Below, one piece after another: positions 33,330 to 42,064 of a DNA stretch of 64,000 nt. This DNA comes from Polynucleobacter sp. AP-Nino-20-G2 (GTDB lineage: Bacteria > Pseudomonadota > Gammaproteobacteria > Burkholderiales > Burkholderiaceae), in contig NZ_CP061313.1 in the NCBI RefSeq assembly GCF_018688235.1, positions 477,035-541,034 on the forward strand, given 5' to 3'. A program made the position numbers and the translations under genes. The notes below the pieces were generated by a model that saw nothing but the letters and a program-made list of their open reading frames with translations, had not been told where the DNA came from and did not search any database. How positions within the stretch are numbered: position 1 is the first letter of the stretch; each line of letters starts with the position of its first letter.

Positions 33330-34286
33330 TTAGGCCAAAGTTTCCAAGTAACGTTGCGCATCCAAGGCTGCCATACAGCCCGTGCCAGCACTGGTGATGG
33401 CTTGGCGATAGATGTGGTCTTGCACGTCGCCAGCTGCAAATACGCCTGGGATATTGGTGGCGGTAGCGTTACCTTCCAGGCCGGAGTGTGTCTTGAGGTA
33501 GCCGTTGTTCATATCTAGCTGCCCAACAAACAACTCTGTATTGGGTTTGTGGCCGATGGCAATAAAGGCGCCAGTCACGGCAATATCTTCTGTGCTGCCA
33601 TCTTGTTTCTTAATGCGAACGCCAGTTACTCCTTTTTCATCGCCAAGCACTTCATCCAAAGTGGAGTTCAATTTCAACTCTACTTTGCCTTCAGCAACTT
33701 TAGCCATGAGGCGGTCATTCAGAATCGGCTCAGCACGGAACTTATCGCGACGATGAATGACAGTTACTTTCTTGGCGATGCCAGTAAGGTAGAGCGCTTC
33801 TTCAACTGCAGTGTTGCCGCCGCCTACTACGCACACATCTTGATTACGATAGAAGAAGCCATCGCAAGTTGCGCAACCAGAAACGCCGCGACCCATAAAT
33901 GCTTCTTCGCTTGGTAGGCCGATGTACTGAGCGGAAGCGCCAGTACAAATAATCAGAGCATCACAGGTGTATGTGCCGGAATCGCCCACGAGACGAATCG
34001 GCTTTTCTGTCAACGCCGCAGTATGAATGTGGTCAAAAATGATGTTGGTATTAAAACGCTCAGCATGCTTTAAAAAGCGATCCATGAGTTCTGGGCCTTG
34101 AACGCCATCTGGGTCAGCAGGCCAGTTTTCCACATCAGTGGTGGTCATTAATTGGCCGCCTTGGGCGATGCCAGTAATGAGGGTTGGGTTCAAGTTGGCA
34201 CGGGCAGCGTATACCGCGGCCGTGTAGCCAGCAGGGCCTGATCCAAGAATGAGGACTTTTGAGTGATTTGGGGTATTTGTAGTCAT
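33330..34286 (-). CDS. trxB: Thioredoxin reductase
   Basis: FAD flavoprotein that reduces thioredoxin with NADPH. The 318-residue protein has the FAD-binding GSGPAGYTAAVYAARANL motif (about residues 14-31), the redox-active CATC in GCATCDGFFYRNQ, the NADPH-binding VVGGGNTAVEEALYL, HRRDKFRA, and the C-terminal FAAGDVQDHIYRQAITSAGTGCMAALDA in outline. The frame is intact and the length normal. It faces ftsK divergently with only 40 bases between starts. Physiologically it supports MsrA and other thioredoxin-dependent enzymes. Confidence 0.95.
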   Translation of the reverse strand: MTTNTPNHSKVLILGSGPAGYTAAVYAARANLNPTLITGIAQGGQLMTTTDVENWPADPDGVQGPELMDRFLKHAERFNTNIIFDHIHTAALTEKPIRLVGDSGTYTCDALIICTGASAQYIGLPSEEAFMGRGVSGCATCDGFFYRNQDVCVVGGGNTAVEEALYLTGIAKKVTVIHRRDKFRAEPILNDRLMAKVAEGKVELKLNSTLDEVLGDEKGVTGVRIKKQDGSTEDIAVTGAFIAIGHKPNTELFVGQLDMNNGYLKTHSGLEGNATATNIPGVFAAGDVQDHIYRQAITSAGTGCMAALDAQRYLETLA

Positions 34287-34326
34287 ACCCCAAATTATAG
34301 GATTGCTTGTTTACAATCGGTAGAAC

Positions 34327-36639
34327 ATGGCAAGAACCGCATACCCGAAGTCCAAAACCCCTTTAAGCCCCCAGCCCCCTGAGAATCAAGGGCAGGGCAG
34401 GATGCCCCGCCTCCTACTGGAGGCTCGCTGGTTTATCTCCTGCGGCCTTTGCCTAGGCTTATTTGCTATTTTGTTGACTTATTCCAAGGCGGATCCAGCC
34501 TGGTCACATGCGAGTTTTGAGACCCCAAAGAACTTAGGGGGTCGATTTGGGGCCTATTTAGCTGATTTATTGCTCTATATCTTCGGAATTTCCGCATTTT
34601 GGTGGGTTGTCCTATTTGGGCGCCGTGTTTTGAGCGGCTGGCGCGAGCTTTGGAGTATTCCCTTGCCAGTAGACCCAGAAGCCAAGCCAGACTCTTTATT
34701 AATGCGTTGGCTCGGTTTTGGGCTCACTTTGTTCAGCAGTATGGGTCTTGAATCCATTCGCCTGCATTCATTGACCTGGGAGCTGCCGAGGCCTCCTGGT
34801 GGCATTTTGGGTGAGTTGATTGGTGATCCACTCCAAATGACCCTTGGATTTACCGGTTCTACCCTGGTATTGCTGTTTGGCCTCTGCGCTGGTCTTTCCT
34901 TGTTTCTGCATTTTTCTTGGCTAGATGTTGCCGAGAAGGTGGGTCGCTCTTTGGAATTGGCCTATAAGCATTTGCGTGAACGTCGCGATAGCGAAGAAGA
35001 TCGCAAGCTAGGCGAGGCGGCTGCAGAAGAGCGTGAAGAATTTGTTGAGGAGTTTCGTGGTCGTGTAGAAATCGCCAAGCCCATACAGATTGTTCGTGCT
35101 CCAGTCGAAATACCAAAAAGTGCCCGCGTTGAACGTGAGAAGCAACAACCGCTATTTGTGGATATCCCAGATTCAGAATTGCCACCCCTGGCATTGCTCG
35201 ATCCTGTTCCCGAAGCTAAGGAAACGATTTCAGCGGATGTATTGGAATTTACTTCTCGCTTAATTGAGCGTAAGTTGGCTGAGTTTGGTGTTGAAGTGAA
35301 GGTGATCGCTGCGTACCCAGGTCCAGTGGTAACGCGCTATGAGATTGATCCAGCGGTAGGCGTAAAAGGCAGTCAGATCGTCAACCTCTCACGCGACTTG
35401 GCCCGCTCTCTAGGCGTGGTCAGTATGCGTGTAGTAGAAACCATTCCCGGTAAAACTTGTATGGCTTTGGAGTTACCAAATCCAAGCCGTCAATCTGTTT
35501 ACCTCTCTGAGATTCTGAGCTCTCAGGTATACAACGATAGCCATTCCAACTTAACCCTCTCATTGGGTAAAGATATTTCTGGTAGCCCGATTGTGGCTGA
35601 CTTGGCGAAGATGCCGCATTGCTTGGTGGCGGGTACAACCGGTGCTGGTAAGTCGGTTGGTATTAATGCCATGATTCTCTCGATTCTCTTCAAAGCGAAA
35701 CCTGATGAAGTTCGCTTGATCATGATTGATCCGAAGATGTTAGAGATGGCGATGTACGACAAGATTCCACATCTGTTGTGCCCAGTAGTCACCGATATGA
35801 AGCAAGCGTACAACGCCCTCAATTGGGCGGTGAACGAGATGGAGCGTCGCTACAAACTCATGAGTAAGTTTGGTGTGCGTAATCTCGCTGGCTTTAACAA
35901 GAAGATCTTAGAGGCGGAAGAAAAAGGTGAGAAGCTCACTAATCCGTTTAGCTTAACCCCGGATGATCCGGAGCCAATCTATAAGGCGCCTGTCATCGTC
36001 ATCGTGATTGATGAGTTAGCTGATTTGATGATGGTTTCTGGTAAGAAGATTGAAGAGTTGATCGCGCGTATTGCTCAGAAGGCACGTGCTGCTGGCATCC
36101 ATTTGGTTCTAGCGACACAACGGCCTAGCGTTGATGTGATTACTGGCTTGATTAAAGCAAACGTGCCAACCCGGATTTCTTTCCAAGTCAGCAGCAAAAT
36201 TGATAGCCGCACCATCTTGGATCAACAAGGCGCTGAAGCATTGCTCGGTATGGGTGACATGCTTTATATGGCGCCAGGCACTGGATTACCAGTGCGTGTT
36301 CACGGTGCGTTTGTATCTGATGATGAAGTGCATCGCGTTGTGGAGTGGCTCAAAGAGAAGGGCGAAGCCAACTATATCGAAGGTGTTCTCGAAGGCGCTG
36401 ATGAATCCACAATTGATGCATTGACTGGTGAAGGTGGTGGCGAAGCTGATCCCCTTTACGACCAAGCAGTTGCTATCGTCTTAGAAAATAAACGCCCATC
36501 TATCTCTTTGGTGCAACGTCACTTGCGTATTGGTTATAACCGCGCAGCACGCTTGCTGGAGGATATGGAGAAAGCCGGCCTCGTTTCTAAAATGGGCAAT
36601 GGAGGTAATCGTGAGATCCTGCATCGCCCTTCAGAGTAA
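34327..36639 (+). CDS. ftsK: DNA translocase FtsK
   Basis: Septum-located double-strand DNA pump that clears chromosomes at division and activates XerCD recombination at dif. The 770-residue protein has about four N-terminal membrane segments (residues 35-200), a short charged linker, a RecA-like motor with Walker A GTTGAGKSVGINAM (about 437-450) and Walker B VIVIVIDELADLMM, and the C-terminal winged-helix gamma domain (DPLYDQAVAIVLENKRPS to the end) that reads KOPS sequences. The linker is much shorter than in E. coli FtsK, as in many betaproteobacteria. It overlaps the lolA start. Confidence 0.95.
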   Translation: MARTAYPKSKTPLSPQPPENQGQGRMPRLLLEARWFISCGLCLGLFAILLTYSKADPAWSHASFETPKNLGGRFGAYLADLLLYIFGISAFWWVVLFGRRVLSGWRELWSIPLPVDPEAKPDSLLMRWLGFGLTLFSSMGLESIRLHSLTWELPRPPGGILGELIGDPLQMTLGFTGSTLVLLFGLCAGLSLFLHFSWLDVAEKVGRSLELAYKHLRERRDSEEDRKLGEAAAEEREEFVEEFRGRVEIAKPIQIVRAPVEIPKSARVEREKQQPLFVDIPDSELPPLALLDPVPEAKETISADVLEFTSRLIERKLAEFGVEVKVIAAYPGPVVTRYEIDPAVGVKGSQIVNLSRDLARSLGVVSMRVVETIPGKTCMALELPNPSRQSVYLSEILSSQVYNDSHSNLTLSLGKDISGSPIVADLAKMPHCLVAGTTGAGKSVGINAMILSILFKAKPDEVRLIMIDPKMLEMAMYDKIPHLLCPVVTDMKQAYNALNWAVNEMERRYKLMSKFGVRNLAGFNKKILEAEEKGEKLTNPFSLTPDDPEPIYKAPVIVIVIDELADLMMVSGKKIEELIARIAQKARAAGIHLVLATQRPSVDVITGLIKANVPTRISFQVSSKIDSRTILDQQGAEALLGMGDMLYMAPGTGLPVRVHGAFVSDDEVHRVVEWLKEKGEANYIEGVLEGADESTIDALTGEGGGEADPLYDQAVAIVLENKRPSISLVQRHLRIGYNRAARLLEDMEKAGLVSKMGNGGNREILHRPSE

Positions 36640-37330
36640 GGCTGGCGCTTTGCAAAAATTCTTATCTGCGGCGCTTCTTGGGGCGACCATTCTGTTTTCA
36701 AATGCTGTCTTCGCTCAGGCTGATAGTGGCTCAGAACAGTTGCGTCAATTTGTGCGTAACTCCAAAACTGCTGAAGGTGACTTTATTCAGCAACAGTTAC
36801 GCGCACCCAAGGCCAATGAGCCTCAAGACAAGGGATTAAAAGTCGTACGCCAAACTCAAGGTCGGTTTGTGTTTCAACGACCAGGACGTTTTATTTGGGA
36901 TACGCAAAAGCCCTACGAGCAAAAATTGATTGCCGATGGCAAGCAACTCATCTTGTGGGATAAAGATTTAAATCAAGCGACTTTCAGACCGGCAGGCCAA
37001 GCTTTGGCTAGTACGCCAGCAGCGATTCTATTTGGTGAAAATTCTTTAGATCAACACTTTGATTTAGCTGAAGGTGAAGAGCGTCTAGGAATGAAGTGGG
37101 TTGCTTTGGTTCCTAAGAAAAACCCGAATGCAAAAAGTGGCAATGAGCTGCCTTACACCAAGATCTCTGTTGGTATGGCCAACGGCCTGCCGAAGGCTTT
37201 AGAGCTGACGGATGGCTTGGGTAGTGTAGTGCTGGTGACTCTGGACAAGATCCAGCTCAACGTCAACTTACCCGCCAATCGCTTTACTTTTACGCCGCCG
37301 GCCGGCGCTGAAGTCTTACGCTTAAACTAG
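36611..37330 (+). CDS. lolA: Outer-membrane lipoprotein carrier LolA
   Basis: Periplasmic chaperone that takes lipoproteins from the LolCDE transporter to the outer membrane. I set the start at GTG 36611: GGAGG at 36601-36605 stands five bases before it, giving 239 residues with a signal peptide ending AVFAQA. The open frame goes back to 36530 inside ftsK, but that part has no signal-peptide logic. Family features include FVRNSKTAEGDFIQQ, QGRFVFQRPGRFIWDTQKPYEQKLIADG and the late FTFTPPAGAEVL. The start lies within the last 29 bases of ftsK, so the two are translationally linked. Confidence 0.9.
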   Translation: MRSCIALQSKAGALQKFLSAALLGATILFSNAVFAQADSGSEQLRQFVRNSKTAEGDFIQQQLRAPKANEPQDKGLKVVRQTQGRFVFQRPGRFIWDTQKPYEQKLIADGKQLILWDKDLNQATFRPAGQALASTPAAILFGENSLDQHFDLAEGEERLGMKWVALVPKKNPNAKSGNELPYTKISVGMANGLPKALELTDGLGSVVLVTLDKIQLNVNLPANRFTFTPPAGAEVLRLN

Positions 37331-37399
37331 AGCCTGTATACCTGCGCAAGCTCGATTGAACGCAATTTATTTCTATTTCATACCCATACTGAGCAACAC

Positions 37400-38710
37400 A
37401 TGATTGATCCACAATTACTTCGTAAAGATATCGCAGCTGTAGCTACCCGCTTGGCTACTCGCAAATTCCAGTTGGATGTTGAGAGATTCAACACTTTGGA
37501 GTCCGAACGCAAATCTTTGCAAACACGCACAGAAGAGTTGCAGGCAAAGCGCAACCAACTTGCTAAAGCGATTGGTATGAAAAAAGGCAAAGGTGAAGAT
37601 GCCTCCGCTGAAATGGCTGAAGCCACGCAGATTAATGTGGATATGGAATCTGGTGCTGCACGCTTAGCGATCTTGCAAGCGGAGATTTCTGATTTCTTGA
37701 TGGGCATCCCGAATCTGCCTGACGAGGCTGTGCCGGTTGGTAAAGATGAGACGGAGAACAAAGAAGTCAAGCGTTGGGGTGAGGCTCCGATATTTGATTT
37801 TGAGATTCAGGATCACGTAGACCTTGGTGGCCCATTAGGTTTGGATTTTGAAGTTGCCGCTAAGATCAGCGGCTCACGCTTTGTGGTACTCAAAGGACCA
37901 ATCGCCCGCTTACACCGCGCCTTAGCGCAGTTCATGATCGATACACACTCAACTCACCATGGCTATCAAGAGGTGTATGCGCCTTATATGGTGAATGCTG
38001 CTTCTATGCGCGGTACCGGCCAGCTGCCTAAGTTTGAGGAGGATCTCTTTAAGGTTCCGCGTCAGATGGGCGGCGAAGATGGATCTGGCGAAGCCAAGGT
38101 TGAAAACTTCTATCTCATTCCAACGGCAGAAGTGCCTGTCACCAACTTGGTCAGGGATGAAATTGTGAATGCAGACAATTTGCCTTTGAAGTTTGTGGCA
38201 CACACACCATGTTTCCGCTCAGAAGCGGGTAGTTATGGGCGTGATGTACGCGGCATGATTCGTCAGCATCAGTTCGATAAGGTCGAGTTGGTGCAAATCA
38301 CGAAGCCAGAAGATTCCATGCAAGCCCTAGAGGAATTAACCAGCCATGCAGAAAAGATTCTCGAGCTTCTAGAATTACCTTACAGAAAAGTATTACTCTG
38401 CACTGGCGATATGGGTTTTGGTAGTACGAAGACTTATGACTTAGAAGTGTGGGTGCCATCACAACATGCGTATCGCGAGATCAGCTCTTGCTCAAGCATG
38501 GGTGACTTCCAAGCAAGACGTATGCAGGCCAGATTTAAAGCCGGCCAAGGTAAGCCAGAATTAGTGCATACATTGAATGGCTCAGGCCTTGCTGTAGGCA
38601 GAGCATTGGTAGCATTGCTGGAAAATAAGCAACAAGTAGACGGCAGCATTGCCATTCCAAAGGCACTGCAACCCTACCTTGGTGGCTTAGAAGTGCTGAA
38701 GCCGATCTAA
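37400..38710 (+). CDS. serS: Serine-tRNA ligase
   Basis: Class II aminoacyl-tRNA synthetase charging tRNA-Ser. The 436-residue protein starts MIDPQLLRKDI. It has the long N-terminal antiparallel coiled-coil arm (about residues 25-110) that grips the variable arm of tRNA-Ser, then class II motif 2 (TPCFRSEAGSYGRDVRGMIRQHQFDKVEL) and motif 3 (LNGSGLAVGRALVALLENKQ) in outline. The STHHGYQEVYAPYMV segment holds motif 1. A tRNA-Ser gene lies about 490 bases downstream at 39198. Gene order ftsK-lolA-serS is common in this group. Confidence 0.95.
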   Translation: MIDPQLLRKDIAAVATRLATRKFQLDVERFNTLESERKSLQTRTEELQAKRNQLAKAIGMKKGKGEDASAEMAEATQINVDMESGAARLAILQAEISDFLMGIPNLPDEAVPVGKDETENKEVKRWGEAPIFDFEIQDHVDLGGPLGLDFEVAAKISGSRFVVLKGPIARLHRALAQFMIDTHSTHHGYQEVYAPYMVNAASMRGTGQLPKFEEDLFKVPRQMGGEDGSGEAKVENFYLIPTAEVPVTNLVRDEIVNADNLPLKFVAHTPCFRSEAGSYGRDVRGMIRQHQFDKVELVQITKPEDSMQALEELTSHAEKILELLELPYRKVLLCTGDMGFGSTKTYDLEVWVPSQHAYREISSCSSMGDFQARRMQARFKAGQGKPELVHTLNGSGLAVGRALVALLENKQQVDGSIAIPKALQPYLGGLEVLKPI

Positions 38711-38738
38711 TTCTCGTCATAAAAATAGGCTCAATCAA

Positions 38739-39143
38739 ATGAATAAGCGCGCATATTTTCTAATCCTCATGTGCGCAGTGTTGATGCCTCACACTGTTTT
38801 TTCTATGGAAAAAACCTACCAATGTGAGGTGTTGAGCGATGCTTACATTAAAGGCAATGGAGAGCTCGCTGTTGTTCAAGATAGCCCTAGAGTTGGTCAA
38901 GAATTTACTGTCATTAAAAGAACCGGTGAGGTGATTGGGGATGTGATGGATGCTCTCAAAAATCCCAAGGTGCTAGCATCAGGTAGCACAGGCAATTCTT
39001 ATAAAGTCATTTGGGTGCAAAAGTCTGCAGGTAAGGGTGGGGCGTTTGTGGACTATCTCAGTATTGAAGAGTTTGCAAATGGCAGTAAGAAACCTTTTGG
39101 ATTCTTTTCTGGTGGACTTCTATTAACAGGTCTCTGCGAGTAA
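38739..39143 (+). CDS. Exported hypothetical protein
   Basis: A 134-residue protein with a signal peptide (about residues 1-22, ending VFS). The mature part has exactly two cysteines, C29 and the penultimate C133, which could form a disulfide joining the two ends of a small beta-rich domain. No family recognised. The ATG at 38739 follows serS by 28 bases; no strong ribosome binding site is evident. Function unknown. Confidence 0.6.
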   Translation: MNKRAYFLILMCAVLMPHTVFSMEKTYQCEVLSDAYIKGNGELAVVQDSPRVGQEFTVIKRTGEVIGDVMDALKNPKVLASGSTGNSYKVIWVQKSAGKGGAFVDYLSIEEFANGSKKPFGFFSGGLLLTGLCE

Positions 39144-39197
39144 GAAATAACAGGGCGGTAAGCAGGATAGTAGTTTAAGTTTTATCCTATAGGCATC

Positions 39198-39287
<90 letters not shown>

Positions 39288-39328
39288 GCCAGTCTCTATA
39301 TTTCGTACATATTGAGAGAACAACGTGC

Positions 39329-39355
39329 AAGCCCCACAGTACGCGGGGCTTTTTT
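39329..39355 (+). terminator. Terminator after tRNA-Ser
   Basis: AAGCCCC and GGGGCTT arms around a nine-base loop, followed by a T-run; ends the tRNA transcript. Confidence 0.75.
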
Positions 39356-39445
39356 GTTTCTGGATTCTCTGCGGCACCATTGCTTGGTATTTTTGGTTTC
39401 AATTTCGGCTTTCTCTCAAAGTGAAAGTTTGCCGGCACCGATAGC

Positions 39446-41104
39446 CTACTTAAAGCCAAGTAATTTGCGTTGTTTTTCCCAATCTAAAGGCAATGGAACA
39501 ATCTTTTTAAGCAAATCAGAGTTCAATGTAGCTGGTTGTGTGCCATCCATAATGGCTCGCACAATGTCGGGTGCCAAGAATGCACGATAGATCAATCGCG
39601 TTACAGCGTTAGTGGTTGTACCTTCTTGCTTCGCAATCTCATCCACAGATGCTGCTTTACCAGTGATGAGTTTTTCCAACCATTCTTGGCTTTTACCAAT
39701 AGAGTTAATTAGTATTTGATTGGGGGATTGCAGGGTCGCTTTATTGCCAACCAATAATCGCATCGCCATGCCACATCGCTCAATCTTTGCCTGCGTTGAA
39801 ATTGTTATCGCTTCAATAGGGTGAGGGAGATCTTCAAATAAAGCGTGGGGATTAATCTTGATCTCGACTACTTCAGTAAGCACGCTCACTTTTAAAATTA
39901 GCCGATGAATAAAGTCATATCGCTCTTTGCTGTTCTGATTAAGTAGAGCTTGATACTCTTTGATGACTCTGCTGATATCTTGTATTTGATTGGCCTTCGG
40001 ACTTAGGATTTCTAAGATGGCTGATTCATCTGCAAGCCAGTCATTAAGCTGATTGAGAATCAGTGTCTCCAACTCTTGCGCCGGAATGCGTATGGCATCA
40101 GGAGCGGATTTTCGATCCTCCATAATCAAGGGTTCTGATACATAGTATCGGTAGCGTTTGCTGCTCTTTTGGCTATGTGATGGAATTAGGCGGTGTCCCT
40201 GTTCATCAACAATCAATCCAAGTAATAAACTATCGGATGGCGCTGCTTTACGCTTGCGCTCTCCTTGGCGATTGTTGTGCATTAATGCTTGCACTGCATC
40301 CCAAGTGCCCATACCAAGGATGGCGGGGTGTTGTCCCTCAAAGACTTTATCGTGATGAACAATCTTTCCTATGTATACAGGGTTGGCTAAAACTTTATAC
40401 AGATGCCCTCTAGAAAAAGGGCGCCCGCCAAAGGAACGCTCAGTACCGGTTAATCTCTTGGGGGTAGTAATGTCTGCATTATCGAGCTCCTGTTTAAGTA
40501 ATCGAACCGATCCCAGTGCAAGGTAGCGCTCATGAATGTGTCGAATTAACTTGGCGCGCTCTTCATTAATCTCCAGAGTGCGCTCTTTAGCGATATACCC
40601 AATGGGCGGAGTGCCGCCCATCCACATGCCTTTGGCTTTGGAGGCGGCAATCTTGTCCCGAATGCGCTCACCAGTCACCTCTCGCTCAAACTGAGCAAAG
40701 GACAGCAGGACATTGAGCGTCAGCCTTCCCATCGATGAGGTCGTATTGAACTGCTGCGTCACCGATACAAAGGAAATACCCTTGGCATCAAACTGTTCTA
40801 CGATCTTGGCAAAGTCCGCCAAAGACCTAGTTAAGCGATCGACCTTATAGACCACCACAACATTAATTTTCTTCTGGTCAATGTCTGCCAAGAGCTGTTT
40901 GAGAGCAGGGCGCTCCATATTGCCACCGGAATATCCTCCATCATCATAAAAAGTGGGAACCAGTTTCCAGCCTTCATGTTGCTGCGAAAGAACAAAGGCC
41001 TCACAAGCCTCTCTTTGAGCATCTAAAGAGTTAAATCCTTGCTCTAAACCTTCTTCGGATGATTTGCGCGTATAGATCGCGCAGCGAAGTAATGGTTTAT
41101 TCAT
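39446..41104 (-). CDS. Large serine recombinase (site-specific integrase)
   Basis: A 552-residue recombinase. The N-terminal resolvase domain (about 7-160) has the catalytic serine in YTRKSS (S15 or S16), the arginines in VYKVDRLTRSLADFAKIVE, and SFVSVTQQFNTTSSMGRLTLNVLLSFAQFERE. The recombinase domain (about 185-290) includes a typical SRGHLYKVLANPVYIGK segment, followed by a basic C-terminal region. No classic zinc-ribbon with four cysteines or long coiled coil is obvious. It integrates or excises DNA between short att sites without sequence homology. It is the last gene in the run, closest to the tRNA gene. Confidence 0.88.
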   Translation of the reverse strand: MNKPLLRCAIYTRKSSEEGLEQGFNSLDAQREACEAFVLSQQHEGWKLVPTFYDDGGYSGGNMERPALKQLLADIDQKKINVVVVYKVDRLTRSLADFAKIVEQFDAKGISFVSVTQQFNTTSSMGRLTLNVLLSFAQFEREVTGERIRDKIAASKAKGMWMGGTPPIGYIAKERTLEINEERAKLIRHIHERYLALGSVRLLKQELDNADITTPKRLTGTERSFGGRPFSRGHLYKVLANPVYIGKIVHHDKVFEGQHPAILGMGTWDAVQALMHNNRQGERKRKAAPSDSLLLGLIVDEQGHRLIPSHSQKSSKRYRYYVSEPLIMEDRKSAPDAIRIPAQELETLILNQLNDWLADESAILEILSPKANQIQDISRVIKEYQALLNQNSKERYDFIHRLILKVSVLTEVVEIKINPHALFEDLPHPIEAITISTQAKIERCGMAMRLLVGNKATLQSPNQILINSIGKSQEWLEKLITGKAASVDEIAKQEGTTTNAVTRLIYRAFLAPDIVRAIMDGTQPATLNSDLLKKIVPLPLDWEKQRKLLGFK

Positions 41105-41113
41105 GGCGCCTAC

Positions 41114-41536
41114 TCATTTACCTGCCTTCTTGAGTCCAAAAAATACTGGACCAGACCAGGGCGTTCCCGTGATGTGTCTGGCAATGGCTGATAGGCTTTT
41201 CCAATGTTTATCTTGATGGAGATAGCCATCATTTAAAACAGTGACTTGATGTGTTTGGTTTTGCCATACCCGAATGAGCCGTGATCCCACACTCGCCTCT
41301 TTGCTGGTATTGGGTGTGCCTGCAGCAATCTGCCTCTTTTCTACTAAAGATAGACCGCCCAGCTCTTGAGTCTGTAGATGCCAAGCGACAGCTTGGCGCA
41401 GCAGCGTTGATCGACACAGGGCAGGCGCCACCACCCCAAAACAGTCTTGCCAGCGCCTTACCAATTGATCTCGGCTCATACCTTCGAGCCCCATGAGTTG
41501 CTCTTGCAGATGGGTGCTATTAGTTGCTCTAGTCAT
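41114..41536 (-). CDS. DUF2924 protein
   Basis: A 140-residue protein starting at ATG 41536, which overlaps the end of the DUF3489 gene by eight bases; the longer frame to 41566 is unlikely. It contains LEGMSRDQLVRRWQDCFG near the start and SRLIRVWQNQTHQVTVLNDGYLHQDKHWKSLSAIARHITGTPWSGPVFFGL in outline at the end, which is the DUF2924 signature. The C-terminal part looks like a small RAMA-type or DNA-end-binding domain. These genes recur between DUF3489 genes and serine recombinases, suggesting an accessory role in recombination. No biochemical function is established that I know of. Confidence 0.75.
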   Translation of the reverse strand: MTRATNSTHLQEQLMGLEGMSRDQLVRRWQDCFGVVAPALCRSTLLRQAVAWHLQTQELGGLSLVEKRQIAAGTPNTSKEASVGSRLIRVWQNQTHQVTVLNDGYLHQDKHWKSLSAIARHITGTPWSGPVFFGLKKAGK

Positions 41537-41906
41537 CAGCACCAATCCGATAAACCTGTGCGCCATTAATTTTTTGGCTGATTAAATTGAGATTGAGTTT
41601 TTTCTTAATGGTGCCGCTTAAAAATCCCCGCACCGAATGCGCTTGCCAGCTAGTTGCATGCATGAGTTCAGTTAGGCTTACACCTTGTGGCTTATGTAGC
41701 AAAGCAATGACCTGGGCTTGTTTACTACCGGCTTTCAGTTTCCTTGGCGCTGGTACTTCAGATGGTTTTGCTAGCTTGGCAGTAGAAGGCGATTTAGGGG
41801 TAAGGCTCAGGCTAAGACTGGGATCGGGACCTGTAGATTTAGACTTAACTTGGATCGGTGATTTGGCGACTTTTGATGAATTTGTTTTCTTAACTACGCG
41901 CGGCAT
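41529..41906 (-). CDS. DUF3489 protein
   Basis: A 125-residue protein. The N-terminal 60 residues are a low-complexity, lysine-, serine- and proline-rich tail (probably disordered and basic). The C-terminal 65 residues hold the DUF3489 domain: SKQAQVIALLHKPQGVSLTELMHATSWQAHSVRGFLSG in outline, a winged-helix-like fold expected to bind DNA. The ATG at 41906 has GGAGCC before it, and a 17-base-arm hairpin stands directly upstream (41916-41953). First gene of the DUF3489-DUF2924-recombinase unit; it may be its regulator. Confidence 0.75.
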   Translation of the reverse strand: MPRVVKKTNSSKVAKSPIQVKSKSTGPDPSLSLSLTPKSPSTAKLAKPSEVPAPRKLKAGSKQAQVIALLHKPQGVSLTELMHATSWQAHSVRGFLSGTIKKKLNLNLISQKINGAQVYRIGADD

Positions 41907-41915
41907 ATAAGGCTC

Positions 41916-41953
41916 CTGGTGTTGTTATCCCACCATTGGGATAACAACACCAG
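41916..41953. promoter_or_regulatory. Perfect 17-base-arm inverted repeat before the recombinase unit
   Basis: Arms CTGGTGTTGTTATCCCA (41916-41932) and its exact complement (41937-41953) enclose a CCAT loop. It lies between the terminase stop and the DUF3489 start, adjoining the ribosome site of the latter. With no T-run it is not a simple terminator for either strand; an operator or an RNA structure limiting translation of the recombinase unit is likelier. Confidence 0.6.
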
Positions 41954-42064
41954 TAACGCTCTATACCCAGAACATATCAAGTCAATTACTACTTAATAGG
42001 CTAAGTTATTTGCTTGACTATGGATCATAGTGATGAACGCCAAAATATTGTCATAGCGCCTACA

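Noticed and set aside
36530..36610. Longer lolA start within ftsK
   Set aside because: It would put about 27 residues before the signal peptide; GGAGG five bases before GTG 36611 decides the start.
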